The notes below the pieces were generated by a model. It ran no database searches and was not told where the DNA came from. It saw only the letters and a program-made list of their open reading frames with translations. From Microscillaceae bacterium (GTDB lineage Bacteria; Bacteroidota; Bacteroidia; Cytophagales; Microscillaceae), in contig JAABSX010000034.1 of NCBI GenBank assembly GCA_011390205.1, positions 1 to 42,932 of the forward strand: a stretch of 42,932 nt of DNA, written 5' to 3'. Every line of letters begins with the position of its first letter. Position 1 is the stretch's first letter. The position numbers and the translations under genes were made by a program. Positions 1 to 8,557 of this stretch are shown in pieces.

Positions 1-2017
1 TGGTGAGCGTAATAATCATCGGCTCGGTGCTGGCATCTTCAAAGACACGCAGCTCGAAGAAATCCGTAATCTGCAAGATGTCAAAGGCTTTGAGGTATTG
101 GCGGAGGGCAGTGCCGTATTTGGTTTTGAGCCATTTGTTGGGCGTGATAAAGCCGAGGTAGCCTTTGGGCTTAAGGAGCTGGGCAGCTCGGGCATAGAAA
201 TAGACATACAAATCAGCCGTGCCACTATAGACCTGCGGAAAATGCTTTTGGAGGGCTTGCTTTTGTTCGTTGCTGAGGAGTTCTTGCCTTACATAAGGCG
301 GATTGCCGATGATGACATCAAAATCTTGGGCGGGGGCTTTGTCTAGCAAGGTATTGACCTGAAAGATATTTTGGGAGAGGTCGGCAAGGCTCACAAATTT
401 ATTGGCAGTGAGCAGCCACAGTGCCAATTTACTAATCTCTACACTCTGCATATTGATATCAAAGCCAAAGAGATTATTTTGAACAATGTTTTTTTTGATT
501 TCCCATTCTTGTTGGTTGTCTTCTATGCTTTCTTTGGCATCGGCGAAGATGCCCTGCTTGCTTTGAATTTTGCTGCTAGGCTGTTTGATTTTGTGGATTT
601 CGTCTGTCAGGATTTTCCATTCATCATACAAAAAATTAAAAACCTGGGTCAGAAAAGCCCCCGAGCCACAGGCAGGGTCTAGGATTCGGATTTGTGCCAA
701 AAAGGAGCGATATTCTTCCCAGAAGTGTATATTTTCTTCTTTGTGCTTCTGGAGCAAGGCTTTTTTTTGAGCCATCAGATAAGTGCCGAGTGTATGCAAG
801 ATGATGTACTGCGTGATGTAATCAGGCGTATAAAAGATGCCGTCTTGCTTGCGTTGATTGGGTTTGGGCGAGTTTTGGGTGGTTTTTTGGGCCAATCTTT
901 CTAAATCGGAGAGCGATTGCTCAAAGATATGCCCTAGCAAGTTTACGTTGAGTTCACTCTGAAAGTCATATTTTAGCACAAAATCAATCAAGGGCATAAG
1001 CTGATAATCTTGCACCTGAAGCTGTGTGTCTAGCAAGTCATCTTTTTTGAAAAGTCCTCCGTTAAAATGAGGTATTTTGGGCAAAAACCCTTGATTAAAA
1101 GAATGAAAGGCTTTTTTGAGTTCTATCCAAAAAATATCTTTTTGCAGATAATGCTCCGACAATGCCGCCAGACCTTTTTTGATATTGCCCAAGATATTAA
1201 TCATCGGCAGGGTATCTCTCACAAAACAGATAAAAATAATGCGGTCTATCAGCTTCTGGGTAAGCGATAAAATGACCGAAGGGGAGAGGGCAGGGTTTTC
1301 TTTGCAGAGATTTTGAAACAAAATAGCCCGAATCTCTTCGTATTGAAAATAAAATTCATTGGAAACTTTTTCTTCAAAAATTCTTCTTTCTGTTAGTAGC
1401 TGGTCTATGCGGCTTTGTGTGTGGTTTTCTTTTAAGAAAAGGCGGTCTTTTTTGAGCAAAAATAAAAATTTGGCAAGTACTGGCTCATTGAGCAAAGCCA
1501 TGACTTCAAATTTTTCGTATCGGTTGCTGTCGCTGGCGTGGTAAAGCCTTATTTCCAAAAAATTAGAGACAATCACCCATCTGCACGTTCCGCCCATTTT
1601 GGGTACATAGCCAAAGGCTTGCTCTACGGGAGAGCCTTTTTTTTCTCTGAGTTGTGGCTTGTCTAAGTTGATATTTGCCCCTTTGAGCTCGATGACTGCC
1701 CTGACCGTTTTTTCTCCATTCGTACCAAAATAGCCCAAGCTGGCATCGGGTCTGGTGGCATCTTGGAGTGTTTTGGGTTTAATTTCTATTTGCCACAGGG
1801 CTTCATTTTGATATTCGTAGCCTAGCACCTCCCCGAATATTTGGTGGATGAAGCTCATATCTAGCTGTGTCTCAGAGAGTTGGAATATTTTACCACTCTC
1901 GATGTACTTTTGCCATTGGCGGAGGGCTTGTTTTTTTTGCTCTAGCTGTGGGGTATTGCCCAAGACAGTGCTTAACTCATGGGCAGGAAAATCTTTGAGA
2001 GCAAATATATTTTTCAT
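1..2017 (-). CDS. Type IIG (Eco57I-like) restriction-modification enzyme, C-terminus cut off by window edge
   Basis: One polypeptide that should both methylate adenine and cut DNA. I translated 672 uninterrupted codons from the ATG at 2015-2017 to the window edge. An N-terminal PD-(D/E)xK nuclease core is visible (P90-D91, then E110-L-K112 in VIELKGA). A helical linker and the GIFYTPDYI element (about 393-401) follow, then an N6-adenine methylase with motif I DPACGSGAFL (447-456) and catalytic motif IV NPPYV (572-576). The target-recognition part would lie beyond base 1, so the recognition site cannot be judged. No Shine-Dalgarno is seen. An ISP-type or other Eco57I-family relative is also possible, but the nuclease plus methylase on one chain argues for type IIG. 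It stands alone on its strand, 150 bases from repeat copy 1. Confidence 0.88.
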   Translation of the reverse strand, partial: MKNIFALKDFPAHELSTVLGNTPQLEQKKQALRQWQKYIESGKIFQLSETQLDMSFIHQIFGEVLGYEYQNEALWQIEIKPKTLQDATRPDASLGYFGTNGEKTVRAVIELKGANINLDKPQLREKKGSPVEQAFGYVPKMGGTCRWVIVSNFLEIRLYHASDSNRYEKFEVMALLNEPVLAKFLFLLKKDRLFLKENHTQSRIDQLLTERRIFEEKVSNEFYFQYEEIRAILFQNLCKENPALSPSVILSLTQKLIDRIIFICFVRDTLPMINILGNIKKGLAALSEHYLQKDIFWIELKKAFHSFNQGFLPKIPHFNGGLFKKDDLLDTQLQVQDYQLMPLIDFVLKYDFQSELNVNLLGHIFEQSLSDLERLAQKTTQNSPKPNQRKQDGIFYTPDYITQYIILHTLGTYLMAQKKALLQKHKEENIHFWEEYRSFLAQIRILDPACGSGAFLTQVFNFLYDEWKILTDEIHKIKQPSSKIQSKQGIFADAKESIEDNQQEWEIKKNIVQNNLFGFDINMQSVEISKLALWLLTANKFVSLADLSQNIFQVNTLLDKAPAQDFDVIIGNPPYVRQELLSNEQKQALQKHFPQVYSGTADLYVYFYARAAQLLKPKGYLGFITPNKWLKTKYGTALRQYLKAFDILQITDFFELRVFEDASTEPMIITLT

Positions 2018-2166
2018 CAAGCGGTTAATTTTTTGAATAATGCCAATTACAAATGTAGATTTTTTTGCTCAATCTTCAAAAAACTTTTAATCCTTTTATT
2101 GAAGACTTGTTGTGAGTAAATTGAGAATGAGTGAATTGTAAGTATCTGAGTATATTTAGTTTACAT

Positions 2167-2414
2167 CCCACTTTCCGCACCCTCTTTTTATGAATGAATG
2201 ATTTACAAGTAAAACGATATAAGATTTCACACCTACGGTATTTCTGTTTCTTGACATGACATTTTCTACAAAGATTTCAGTCTTAACGGACTTAAAAAAG
2301 CCGCAGGCTTTTCATCTTTGTAGCCTAAGAGAGCAAAAAATATGTCCACCACTTTTAGGTGTGGTATCTTTGACCTAAATCAAGGAATAGTTAAGAAAGG
2401 GTGCGGAAGGAGGG
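2167..2414. repeat. MITE-like structured repeat, copy 1
   Basis: A 248 bp non-coding element related along its length to 42385-42627. The ends are imperfect inverted repeats sharing TTCCGCACCCT (2173-2183 with 2398-2408). The identical six bases TTACAT lie just outside each end (2161-2166 and 2415-2420), as a target-site duplication would. Inside are a small hairpin around CCTACGG (2229-2241), a 10 bp inverted repeat CTACAAAGAT/ATCTTTGTAG (2266-2275 with 2314-2323) enclosing two mini-hairpins, and a third hairpin near 2346-2364. There is no ORF. With the inverted repeat at 2440-2483 it accounts for the 516-base gap between the flanking genes. Confidence 0.82.
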
Positions 2415-2439
2415 TTACATGATTCTGGAGCAAAATTTA

Positions 2440-2483
2440 GCCATTCGATTGCCACTAGATGAATCTGGTGGCAATCGAATGGC
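2440..2483 (-). terminator. 16 bp perfect inverted repeat, probable terminator of the Smr gene
   Basis: GCCATTCGATTGCCAC (2440-2455) pairs perfectly with 2468-2483 across a 12-base loop that can itself pair further. It lies 50 bases past the stop of the minus-strand Smr gene, and on that strand the stem is followed by TAAATTTTGC. The T stretch is weak, so a role linked to the adjacent repeat element is an alternative. Confidence 0.6.
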
Positions 2484-2533
2484 AAGTATAGTTGCAAGCT
2501 AGGATAGGGGGCAGTCTTATAAAAGATTGCATG

Positions 2534-3553
2534 CTATTTAAGCCTGACGAGTGTAGCCCCGTAGCCAAATTTTTCTTTTTGGGCATCTTTATAAAAATCA
2601 ATATCAGGATGTCCGCTGAGGCGTTTGTGCAGTTCGTGTCTTAGTTTGCCATTGCCTACACCGTGTATGAATGTAATCTCACGCAGCCCTGCCACGATGG
2701 CACTCTCGAGATTTTGCTCAAAAGTTTTAATCTGTAGCTCGAGTATTTCTCCGCTATTCATCAGGGCGTACTCCTTGCTGAGTTCTTCTATGTGCAAATC
2801 TACCTCTATCTTGGGTGCTTTGATGACTATTTTTGTGTCTATGGTAGTGGCTTTTTCGTGATTTTCATACATTTTTTCTTTAAGCTTGACAGGGTCAATG
2901 ACAGGTGTTTGTATGATTTGCTCACTTTCGGCGGTGCTAGGTTCATCTTGGTCAAGCTGAAATAAGAAAGCATCTTTGCCTATGACGGGTGCTTTTTGTT
3001 GCGCCTTAAAGAAAGTCTTTGCTCTAAATCTCAGTTTTTTGATAAACGGAGGTCGGTTTTGGTGCTTGACAAGGTCAAAGAATAAAAACTGGAAGATAAA
3101 CACGCCCCATTCATTGATGTCTAAGATATTGACTTCATAGACTCTCTGGTGTGAGCGGGCATCTAGTTTGCCTGCAAAAAGTGGCAAGTATTTACTTTCT
3201 TTTTCATTACCGACCACAAAGGGCAGGGTATAATCTGTGTTATTGATGACATAGAGCGTATGCTGTCGGTCATTGACAGGCACAAAAGCGATATAAATTC
3301 CTTTTTGTGCTATGACAGGCTCTGATTTTCTGATTTTAGAAATGCTTGATTTATCTTCATTGCTAGATTTTTTGGCGAGTAGTGAGCCAAATTGCTGTGC
3401 TTCTTCCTTGGCAATGCGTACCACTTCTGAGCGTTTTACGGGGATGTTGAATCCTTCTTCTATCTCTACTTCTACCAAAAAAGCATCAATGAGCTTTGTG
3501 ATAATTCCTTCTTCGCTTGAATGAAGCATTCTTACTTTGTCTCCGATATTCAT
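2534..3553 (-). CDS. DUF2027 and Smr domain protein (MutS2-like C-terminal nuclease domain)
   Basis: About 339 residues starting MNIGDKVRMLHSSEEG. A longer reading frame reaches 3601, but this ATG (3551-3553) begins the conserved N-terminal domain. The N-terminal half resembles DUF2027, a family common in Bacteroidota. The last ~80 residues form an Smr domain: VDLHIEEL, where the D-L-H is conserved, then ITFIHGVGNGKLRHEL and a closing FGYGATLVRL. Smr domains nick or bind branched or mismatched DNA, or act on RNA during ribosome rescue. The MutS ATPase part is absent, so this is a stand-alone Smr protein rather than MutS2. Cytosolic; no signal peptide. Its exact substrate is unknown. Confidence 0.85.
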   Translation of the reverse strand: MNIGDKVRMLHSSEEGIITKLIDAFLVEVEIEEGFNIPVKRSEVVRIAKEEAQQFGSLLAKKSSNEDKSSISKIRKSEPVIAQKGIYIAFVPVNDRQHTLYVINNTDYTLPFVVGNEKESKYLPLFAGKLDARSHQRVYEVNILDINEWGVFIFQFLFFDLVKHQNRPPFIKKLRFRAKTFFKAQQKAPVIGKDAFLFQLDQDEPSTAESEQIIQTPVIDPVKLKEKMYENHEKATTIDTKIVIKAPKIEVDLHIEELSKEYALMNSGEILELQIKTFEQNLESAIVAGLREITFIHGVGNGKLRHELHKRLSGHPDIDFYKDAQKEKFGYGATLVRLK

Positions 3554-3639
3554 GGGGCAATGGTTATGAGTGAATAATTGATTATGGGCAAGGATACACA
3601 AATGCCCTTACAAAATTACAAAAAAAGCTTCATTTATGG

Positions 3640-4602
3640 CTAAAAGTACAGAAAATGAAAGCGTAGCTTTCCTGTGTTGTTGTATTCTAGGGCAGGGCTA
3701 GGGATTTTGATAAGGTTGGCAACAAAACGTAGGACTTTAAAAAATTTTCGGCGAGCAGGGATTGCCATGATATTAAAATCAGGGGCTAGATAAAACTGCC
3801 TGTAGGCACGGTTGCCACCTAGCACACGGTTTTCTGTGGGGTTGGCGTAGGTCATTCCTTCTGCACCATAGCCTACTGCCACGTTGAGCCATTTAGGGAA
3901 ACGGGTTTGGGGGAGAAACTTTGCCATATCAAAAGACAGCCAGTAGGTCTGCCCATTGTAATCTTTCAGGATTTCTTCTTGGAGGTTTTTCCCCAGCAAA
4001 CTAGGTCTGAGTGCTGCAAACTCTGTACGGTGAAAAGAAAATTTTGGGTGTATTCTTACTTCATTCCAGAGCAGATGCTGCCCATACAAAAATGCAGCTC
4101 CCGAGGTATTTGCCAATAAATCTCCCCAAGAAGCACCATAATCTGCCGAAAAGCCGTCAAAGATTTCTATCGGGAGCATCACGGCCATGCCCGTAAGTGC
4201 CCCCCAAAACATGGCTTTTCTTTCCTTTAAGCCTGCCCACTTAAAAGCCTCTGCTGTGGCACTGCTAAAATGAAAAGTAGAGTAAAAATGCCCTACCTTG
4301 TCCATCTGCTGCCAGTCTGCATTGTCATTGGCAAATCTAAACTGAGGCTCTAGCCCATCTTGATACCACAAAAAATACAAACCTGTGAGGGTAGTAGCAT
4401 ACAGGGCCGAGCCCACAATGGCGAAAGTTTTGAGCCGCTTGGGGTGAAGACTATCTTTGGGCAATTCAAAGTGCTGGTAAGCAAAGCGGGCATTGCCGAA
4501 ATTTGGTTTTGAAAGAGACAGATGGCTCAAGGCAAGGCTTTGGGCTGCACAGTGATACATTGATAAAAACAGGAAAATAATAAGCCATGGCAAAGATTTC
4601 AT
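3640..4602 (-). CDS. DUF2279 (YfiM-like) envelope protein
   Basis: 320 residues with an N-terminal signal peptide (LPWLIIFLFLSMYHCAAQ). A hydrophobic segment near residues 55-75 (AIVGSALYATTLTGLYFLWYQ region) is followed by the family's core: DKVGHFYSTFHFSS, EIFDGFSADYGASWGDLLANTSGA. The conserved D-K-x-G-H and D-x-x-A-N positions are those of DUF2279/YfiM, predicted periplasmic or outer-membrane-associated proteins of unknown function. The C-terminal ~100 residues (LPQTRFPKWLNVAVGYGAEGM and on) are rich in alternating aromatics and may be beta-structured. It is transcribed away from the Hpt gene across a 168-base AT-rich spacer that probably holds both promoters. Confidence 0.75.
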   Translation of the reverse strand: MKSLPWLIIFLFLSMYHCAAQSLALSHLSLSKPNFGNARFAYQHFELPKDSLHPKRLKTFAIVGSALYATTLTGLYFLWYQDGLEPQFRFANDNADWQQMDKVGHFYSTFHFSSATAEAFKWAGLKERKAMFWGALTGMAVMLPIEIFDGFSADYGASWGDLLANTSGAAFLYGQHLLWNEVRIHPKFSFHRTEFAALRPSLLGKNLQEEILKDYNGQTYWLSFDMAKFLPQTRFPKWLNVAVGYGAEGMTYANPTENRVLGGNRAYRQFYLAPDFNIMAIPARRKFFKVLRFVANLIKIPSPALEYNNTGKLRFHFLYF

Positions 4603-4770
4603 CTGAAAGAAAATTAATATTTAGTGAACTGTTAAAATAATGCTAAATAAGATGGCGTGGATACCTTATAATTTATTTAAAGTATTTTTTTCTGCTTTAA
4701 AGTTACTATATTTATAATGTAAAATCTAGTTTAAGGTTTTAGAAAAATAGTTATCCTAAAATAAATACGA

Positions 4771-5121
4771 TTGAAAACATTAGATTTTAGCAGTATTGAG
4801 CTTATCACAGGTGAGGATAAAGACTATCACCAAGAACTAATAGGGCTGTATGTGCATCTTTTTGAAGACCTGTCCATCAAGTATAAAACACAAATGCTAT
4901 CAGGAGATGGAGAAAAACTGTATGCCACCATACACCGTGCAAAACCTTCTCTGATTACGCTCGGACTGACAGAGCTGCTAGAGGACATGAAGCAAAGCAT
5001 AGCATTATTTAGCCAAGACCCAATAGATACTGAAAAGGTGCAGGCTGCCATAGAGTATGCCCAGAAATATTGTGAAGATGTGATAATTCAGCTAAAAAAA
5101 TACCGAGAACGCATGAAGTAA
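4771..5121 (+). CDS. Orphan Hpt (histidine phosphotransfer) domain protein
   Basis: 116 residues, nearly all alpha-helix, consisting of one Hpt domain. The motif ATIHRAKPSLITLGL puts the phosphoacceptor at H55, with the family's following lysine and glycine (H-x-x-K and L-G). It should relay phosphate between a hybrid kinase and a response regulator. The only start is TTG at 4771: an in-frame stop lies at 4762-4764 and the next ATG falls inside the domain. No receiver or kinase gene adjoins it; the nearest kinase is about 8 kb away. It lies 83 bases ahead of the amidase gene on the same strand. Confidence 0.75.
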   Translation: MKTLDFSSIELITGEDKDYHQELIGLYVHLFEDLSIKYKTQMLSGDGEKLYATIHRAKPSLITLGLTELLEDMKQSIALFSQDPIDTEKVQAAIEYAQKYCEDVIIQLKKYRERMK

Positions 5122-5158
5122 GTATCTAAAAATCAGGGGCTAGTCAGTAGTATTTTTG

Positions 5159-5166
5159 TAACTTTG
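5159..5166 (+). promoter_or_regulatory. Candidate Bacteroidota -7 box
   Basis: TAACTTTG matches the TAnnTTTG consensus 38 bases ahead of the amidase start. No clear TTTG -33 element is seen, and this motif turns up by chance in AT-rich DNA. Confidence 0.3.
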
Positions 5167-5204
5167 AGTCTTGACGAAATTGTCCTGATTATTTTAGATA
5201 CAAA

Positions 5205-5798
5205 ATGGCGCAAAATCAAGATTTAGACAACATATCCTTGTGCTCATACTATGAACTTTATGACCAAGTCCAAGACGGGGACATCCTGATGTATTCGGGT
5301 GAAGATGATATTTCTAAACTCATACGGAAGGCTACACAGTCTATGTGGAGTCATGTAGGCATTTTGTTTAAGATAGAACCTTGGAAGCGTCTGATGCTTT
5401 TAGAAAGTGTAGAAAACATGGGAGTGAGGCTGATTCCTATTTCTAGGTACATTCAGAATATAGAAAGAGAAAAGGAAGAAGAAGAGTTTTTTGCTCGTCT
5501 GGTGGTGGCAAGGCACGAATCACTTCAGCCCGAGAGTGTAGATAAGCTCATTAATTTTGGGATTAACCTCGTTACTCGCCCTTATGATGTGGCAGAGATT
5601 GAGCGAATTATGGAGCGTTTAATCACGGGGCAGGGCAAAATGGAGAGAGACCAAGCCTATATGTGTTCAGAGCTGGTCTATGAGTGCTATCAAAAGATAG
5701 GCATTACCCTTAATCATCACCCTTTTGGTTTTGTATCACCAGAAGATATTTGGCTAGATGAGCATGTGCGTGCCATTTTAGAGATAGACCATCTGTAG
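5205..5798 (+). CDS. YiiX-like permuted papain-fold amidase/peptidase
   Basis: 197 residues without a signal peptide. The N-terminal part has the family signature GDILMYSG (25-32) followed by WSHVGIL with the putative catalytic H50. The C-terminal part has AYMCSELVYE with the putative nucleophile C154 and E156. This circularly permuted NlpC/P60 arrangement (His before Cys) is that of YiiX/YaeF, cysteine amidases or lipid-acting hydrolases. The substrate cannot be read from sequence. It may be co-transcribed with the Hpt gene, though a promoter-like box lies in between. Its end converges on the DUF2461 gene with a 12-base gap. Confidence 0.78.
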   Translation: MAQNQDLDNISLCSYYELYDQVQDGDILMYSGEDDISKLIRKATQSMWSHVGILFKIEPWKRLMLLESVENMGVRLIPISRYIQNIEREKEEEEFFARLVVARHESLQPESVDKLINFGINLVTRPYDVAEIERIMERLITGQGKMERDQAYMCSELVYECYQKIGITLNHHPFGFVSPEDIWLDEHVRAILEIDHL

Positions 5799-5810
5799 TT
5801 ATTTTTTAGC

Positions 5811-6461
5811 TTATTCTAAGGCACGGTTCAGAAAATCAATGACAGGCTTCATGGCTAGTGCTGCATCTAAGATGGTTTTCTTGAAATTCTCTCCTTTTAC
5901 GAGGGCATCAGTGCAGGGCTGTATCACCACGAAGCTTTTCATGCGGAGCAGGTCAATGTTGGGGTTATCTCTCTGATAGCCCTTAGGGGCAGTACGCAGT
6001 GCATCCCCGTGTAGTTTTCCAAATAATTTTTGAAAATCCTCTGCATTCAGGAGTTCCCTAAACTCTTCGGCATTGTAATCTATCTCTTGTCTAATCTTCG
6101 CCAAATCTGCTGAGGGAGGCATGTAGATTCCTCCGCCTATAAAAGATGCCTGAGGCTGTATGTGTACATAATACCCTGCTGTATTGGCTTTTTTGCCACC
6201 TTTTTGGAGAGATGCCCCGAAGTTATCTTTGTAAGGGCTTTTATTTTTACTAAAGCGAATATCTCTATTGATTCTAAACACACAGTGCTTGACCTCTAGA
6301 GGAGCGATGTCGGCATCAAAAAGTCCTATTTCTTGGATAAGCGTTTTTACAAGCATCTGAAATTCCTTTTTGGCTTGTTCGTAGCTTGCTTTATTTTCGG
6401 TAAACCATTCTCTGTGGTTATTTTGGGCTAAATCTTCTAAAAATCCTAGTGTAGTGTGCAT
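5811..6461 (-). CDS. DUF2461 family protein
   Basis: 216 residues. It carries the family hallmarks FLEDLAQNNHREWFTENK near the start and RINRDIRFSKNKSPYKDNFG in the middle, followed by GGGIYMPP. Family members are soluble, ~210-230 residues long, widespread, and of unknown function. The length is normal and the ATG at 6461 is well placed. It is convergent with the amidase gene and shows no functional link to its neighbours. Confidence 0.85.
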   Translation of the reverse strand: MHTTLGFLEDLAQNNHREWFTENKASYEQAKKEFQMLVKTLIQEIGLFDADIAPLEVKHCVFRINRDIRFSKNKSPYKDNFGASLQKGGKKANTAGYYVHIQPQASFIGGGIYMPPSADLAKIRQEIDYNAEEFRELLNAEDFQKLFGKLHGDALRTAPKGYQRDNPNIDLLRMKSFVVIQPCTDALVKGENFKKTILDAALAMKPVIDFLNRALE

Positions 6462-6619
6462 TGTGTAGAGAGTAAAAATGAATGATGCCTATAAGCAAAC
6501 TTCAAAAATAAGCAATAAAACTTTATTTAAGACCAAGTATTTAATCTAAATTCATAAAAACTAGATTAGATGTAAAGTATTGATATACAGTTATTTACAA
6601 AATATACATTGGTTGAGAA

Positions 6620-8428
6620 TCATCTATCTAACTTGCTTTGCATCTCGAGGGCGAGTTCTATGACTTCTGTCTCATCTGGATACATATCTAGGATAGCGTC
6701 AAAATCATCTAGGGCTTGCTGGTATTGTTTTGTGGCCTTGTATGCCAATCCTCTTTGATAAAGTGCCCTGACCGCCTTCGGGTTTTGGCGAATGACTGCA
6801 TCGGCATCTTGTATGGCAAGTGCATAATTTTGGAGTTCTAAATAGATATTGGTTCTTTCGTTGAGGTAGTCTTCATTTTGAGCCTCTAGGGTGAGGGCTT
6901 TGTTAATCTCTAAGAGGGCTTCTTTGTAGTCATTTTTGCGCAGGTGTAGGAGTGTTTTTTCAAAATAGATAGCAGCCTTTTGCGGGTCAATGCTTTGGGC
7001 TTTGTCTAAAAAGATCTGTACAGAGTCCGGCTGGTTTTGAGCTTGATAGAGCAATGCTTTGAAGTAGTAGTTTTGTGCCAAATTTTGTCCTTTGCTGAGT
7101 TTTTCGGCTTTGTTTAAGTTGCTGAGGGCTTCTTTGTAGCTTTTGCTAATCAGGTATGCCCCTGCTTTGAGTGTGTGGTTATATGAGACAAGAGAATCAA
7201 GATTAATTGCTGCATTGCAAGTGGCTACGGCTCGGTTAGAGTCTCCACTGGCAATCATTCTTTCGGCACGTGCTTGGTATCCTTTGATGAGGACACTGTC
7301 TAGCTTTGGGTATTGGTTTTCTAGCTTGAGCATGGTGAGGGCATTGGATAAAAGGGGGATATCTTCTCCCTTGTTATTTTTTTGGTTGATGATTTCGGGC
7401 ATCAGGTAGATTGATTTCAAGAAATCATTTTCGGCTTCTTGGCTGTTTTTTTGTTTTGAGTTTACGATGGCTCGGTCATAGTAAACGGCTGCGATTTCTT
7501 CGGGCTGTGCATCTTTCCAGATTAGGATGGTTTCATTCAATTTAATGAGGGCGGAGTCAGATTGATTGAGGTGATAATAGACTTTTCCTAGATAATGGTA
7601 AATCATAGGGAGCTGGGGTTCTTCGGGCAGTTCTAGATAAAACTTTGCTTCTTCATACTTTCTCAAAAAATAATAAGCTTGCCCCCAGTAGAAAAAATCT
7701 TCTTCTTCAAAGACCATATCATCGTCTTTTTCTAGGCTCTCAAAGACTGAAATGGCACTATTGTGTTTATTTTGGGCTATCAAAATCATTGCTTTGAGTC
7801 TTTGCCCATCGGGTTCACTGGGTTCGAGGCTGTTATATTGTGTGATATCAGCCCAGGCTTGGTCAAGGTTTTTATTTTCATAATAAGCCAAGGCTCTGTA
7901 GTAGTAAGCAAGTGCATCTTTGGGGTCTTTCAGGATAGATTTACTAAAATAATGAATGGCATCTTCGGGGAGCTCCATCCAGTAATAGAGTGTGCCAAGG
8001 GCATTGCTTACGTCTATCTGTGTGCTATCTATTTGGTAAGCGATGAGGTAGTCTTCTTCTGCTTCTGCAAAAAGCCCAAGCAAGAGATAAGCTTGCCCTC
8101 TGTAGAGGTAGAGTTCGTGGTTTTTTGGGTTTTGTCGGAGGAGGTATTGGTATTCGTGGAGGGCATTTTGGTATTTGCCTTGCTGCATGGCATAGTAACT
8201 GAGGGCATACCTTGCCTCTTCGTAGTCTGGGTTTTCTTCTATGATTTCTTCGAGGAGGGCAGTGCCTTGGCTTCCTTTGTTTTGGTTGATGAGTGTGATT
8301 GCCTGCTCATATTTTTGGATTTGCTCTTTGCTTTGTGCGTAGAGGCTTTGGCTTGTGAGTAGCACCAATGAAATAAATACAAGATAACAAGTGCAGCAAA
8401 AACGCATGTAAATTTGGTGATTGGTCAT
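6620..8428 (-). CDS. Exported TPR-repeat protein
   Basis: 602 residues. An N-terminal signal peptide (RFCCTCYLVFISLVLLTSQ, ending near LYAQS) is followed by about 14-16 tetratricopeptide repeats covering the rest of the protein. Examples of the TPR pattern (A/G at 8, A at 20, P at 32) are ALHEYQYLLRQNPKNHELY and ALSNLNKAEKLSKGQN. An alternative start at M8 (8407) gives a more usual signal sequence. TPR arrays in the periplasm act as protein-protein scaffolds; no catalytic domain is visible. The partner is unknown. The gene stands alone between its weak downstream AT-rich hairpin and the DUF2911 terminator. Confidence 0.85.
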   Translation of the reverse strand: MTNHQIYMRFCCTCYLVFISLVLLTSQSLYAQSKEQIQKYEQAITLINQNKGSQGTALLEEIIEENPDYEEARYALSYYAMQQGKYQNALHEYQYLLRQNPKNHELYLYRGQAYLLLGLFAEAEEDYLIAYQIDSTQIDVSNALGTLYYWMELPEDAIHYFSKSILKDPKDALAYYYRALAYYENKNLDQAWADITQYNSLEPSEPDGQRLKAMILIAQNKHNSAISVFESLEKDDDMVFEEEDFFYWGQAYYFLRKYEEAKFYLELPEEPQLPMIYHYLGKVYYHLNQSDSALIKLNETILIWKDAQPEEIAAVYYDRAIVNSKQKNSQEAENDFLKSIYLMPEIINQKNNKGEDIPLLSNALTMLKLENQYPKLDSVLIKGYQARAERMIASGDSNRAVATCNAAINLDSLVSYNHTLKAGAYLISKSYKEALSNLNKAEKLSKGQNLAQNYYFKALLYQAQNQPDSVQIFLDKAQSIDPQKAAIYFEKTLLHLRKNDYKEALLEINKALTLEAQNEDYLNERTNIYLELQNYALAIQDADAVIRQNPKAVRALYQRGLAYKATKQYQQALDDFDAILDMYPDETEVIELALEMQSKLDR

Positions 8429-8557
8429 TATTAAGTATAAAAGAAATCAGGGGGTACATTTACTTCTTATTCAAAGATACGAATATAAGTAAAAAAGGCT
8501 ACATCTCAAGCAGCTCTAAGGAGAAGATTTTGAAAAAGTCAAGTGGGTATTACACAA

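Noticed and set aside
98-346. Small plus-strand ORFs across 98-2036
   Set aside because: All lie opposite the unbroken 672-codon restriction-modification gene and have no start signal or family.
2440-2483. 16 bp inverted repeat as an attachment site or CRISPR-like repeat
   Set aside because: It occurs once, has no spacer array or integrase nearby, and lies where the Smr gene needs a terminator.
7763-8362. 199-codon plus-strand ORF
   Set aside because: It is antisense to the clear TPR gene, whose repeats continue through the whole interval; the plus-strand translation is cysteine/phenylalanine-rich and resembles no protein.
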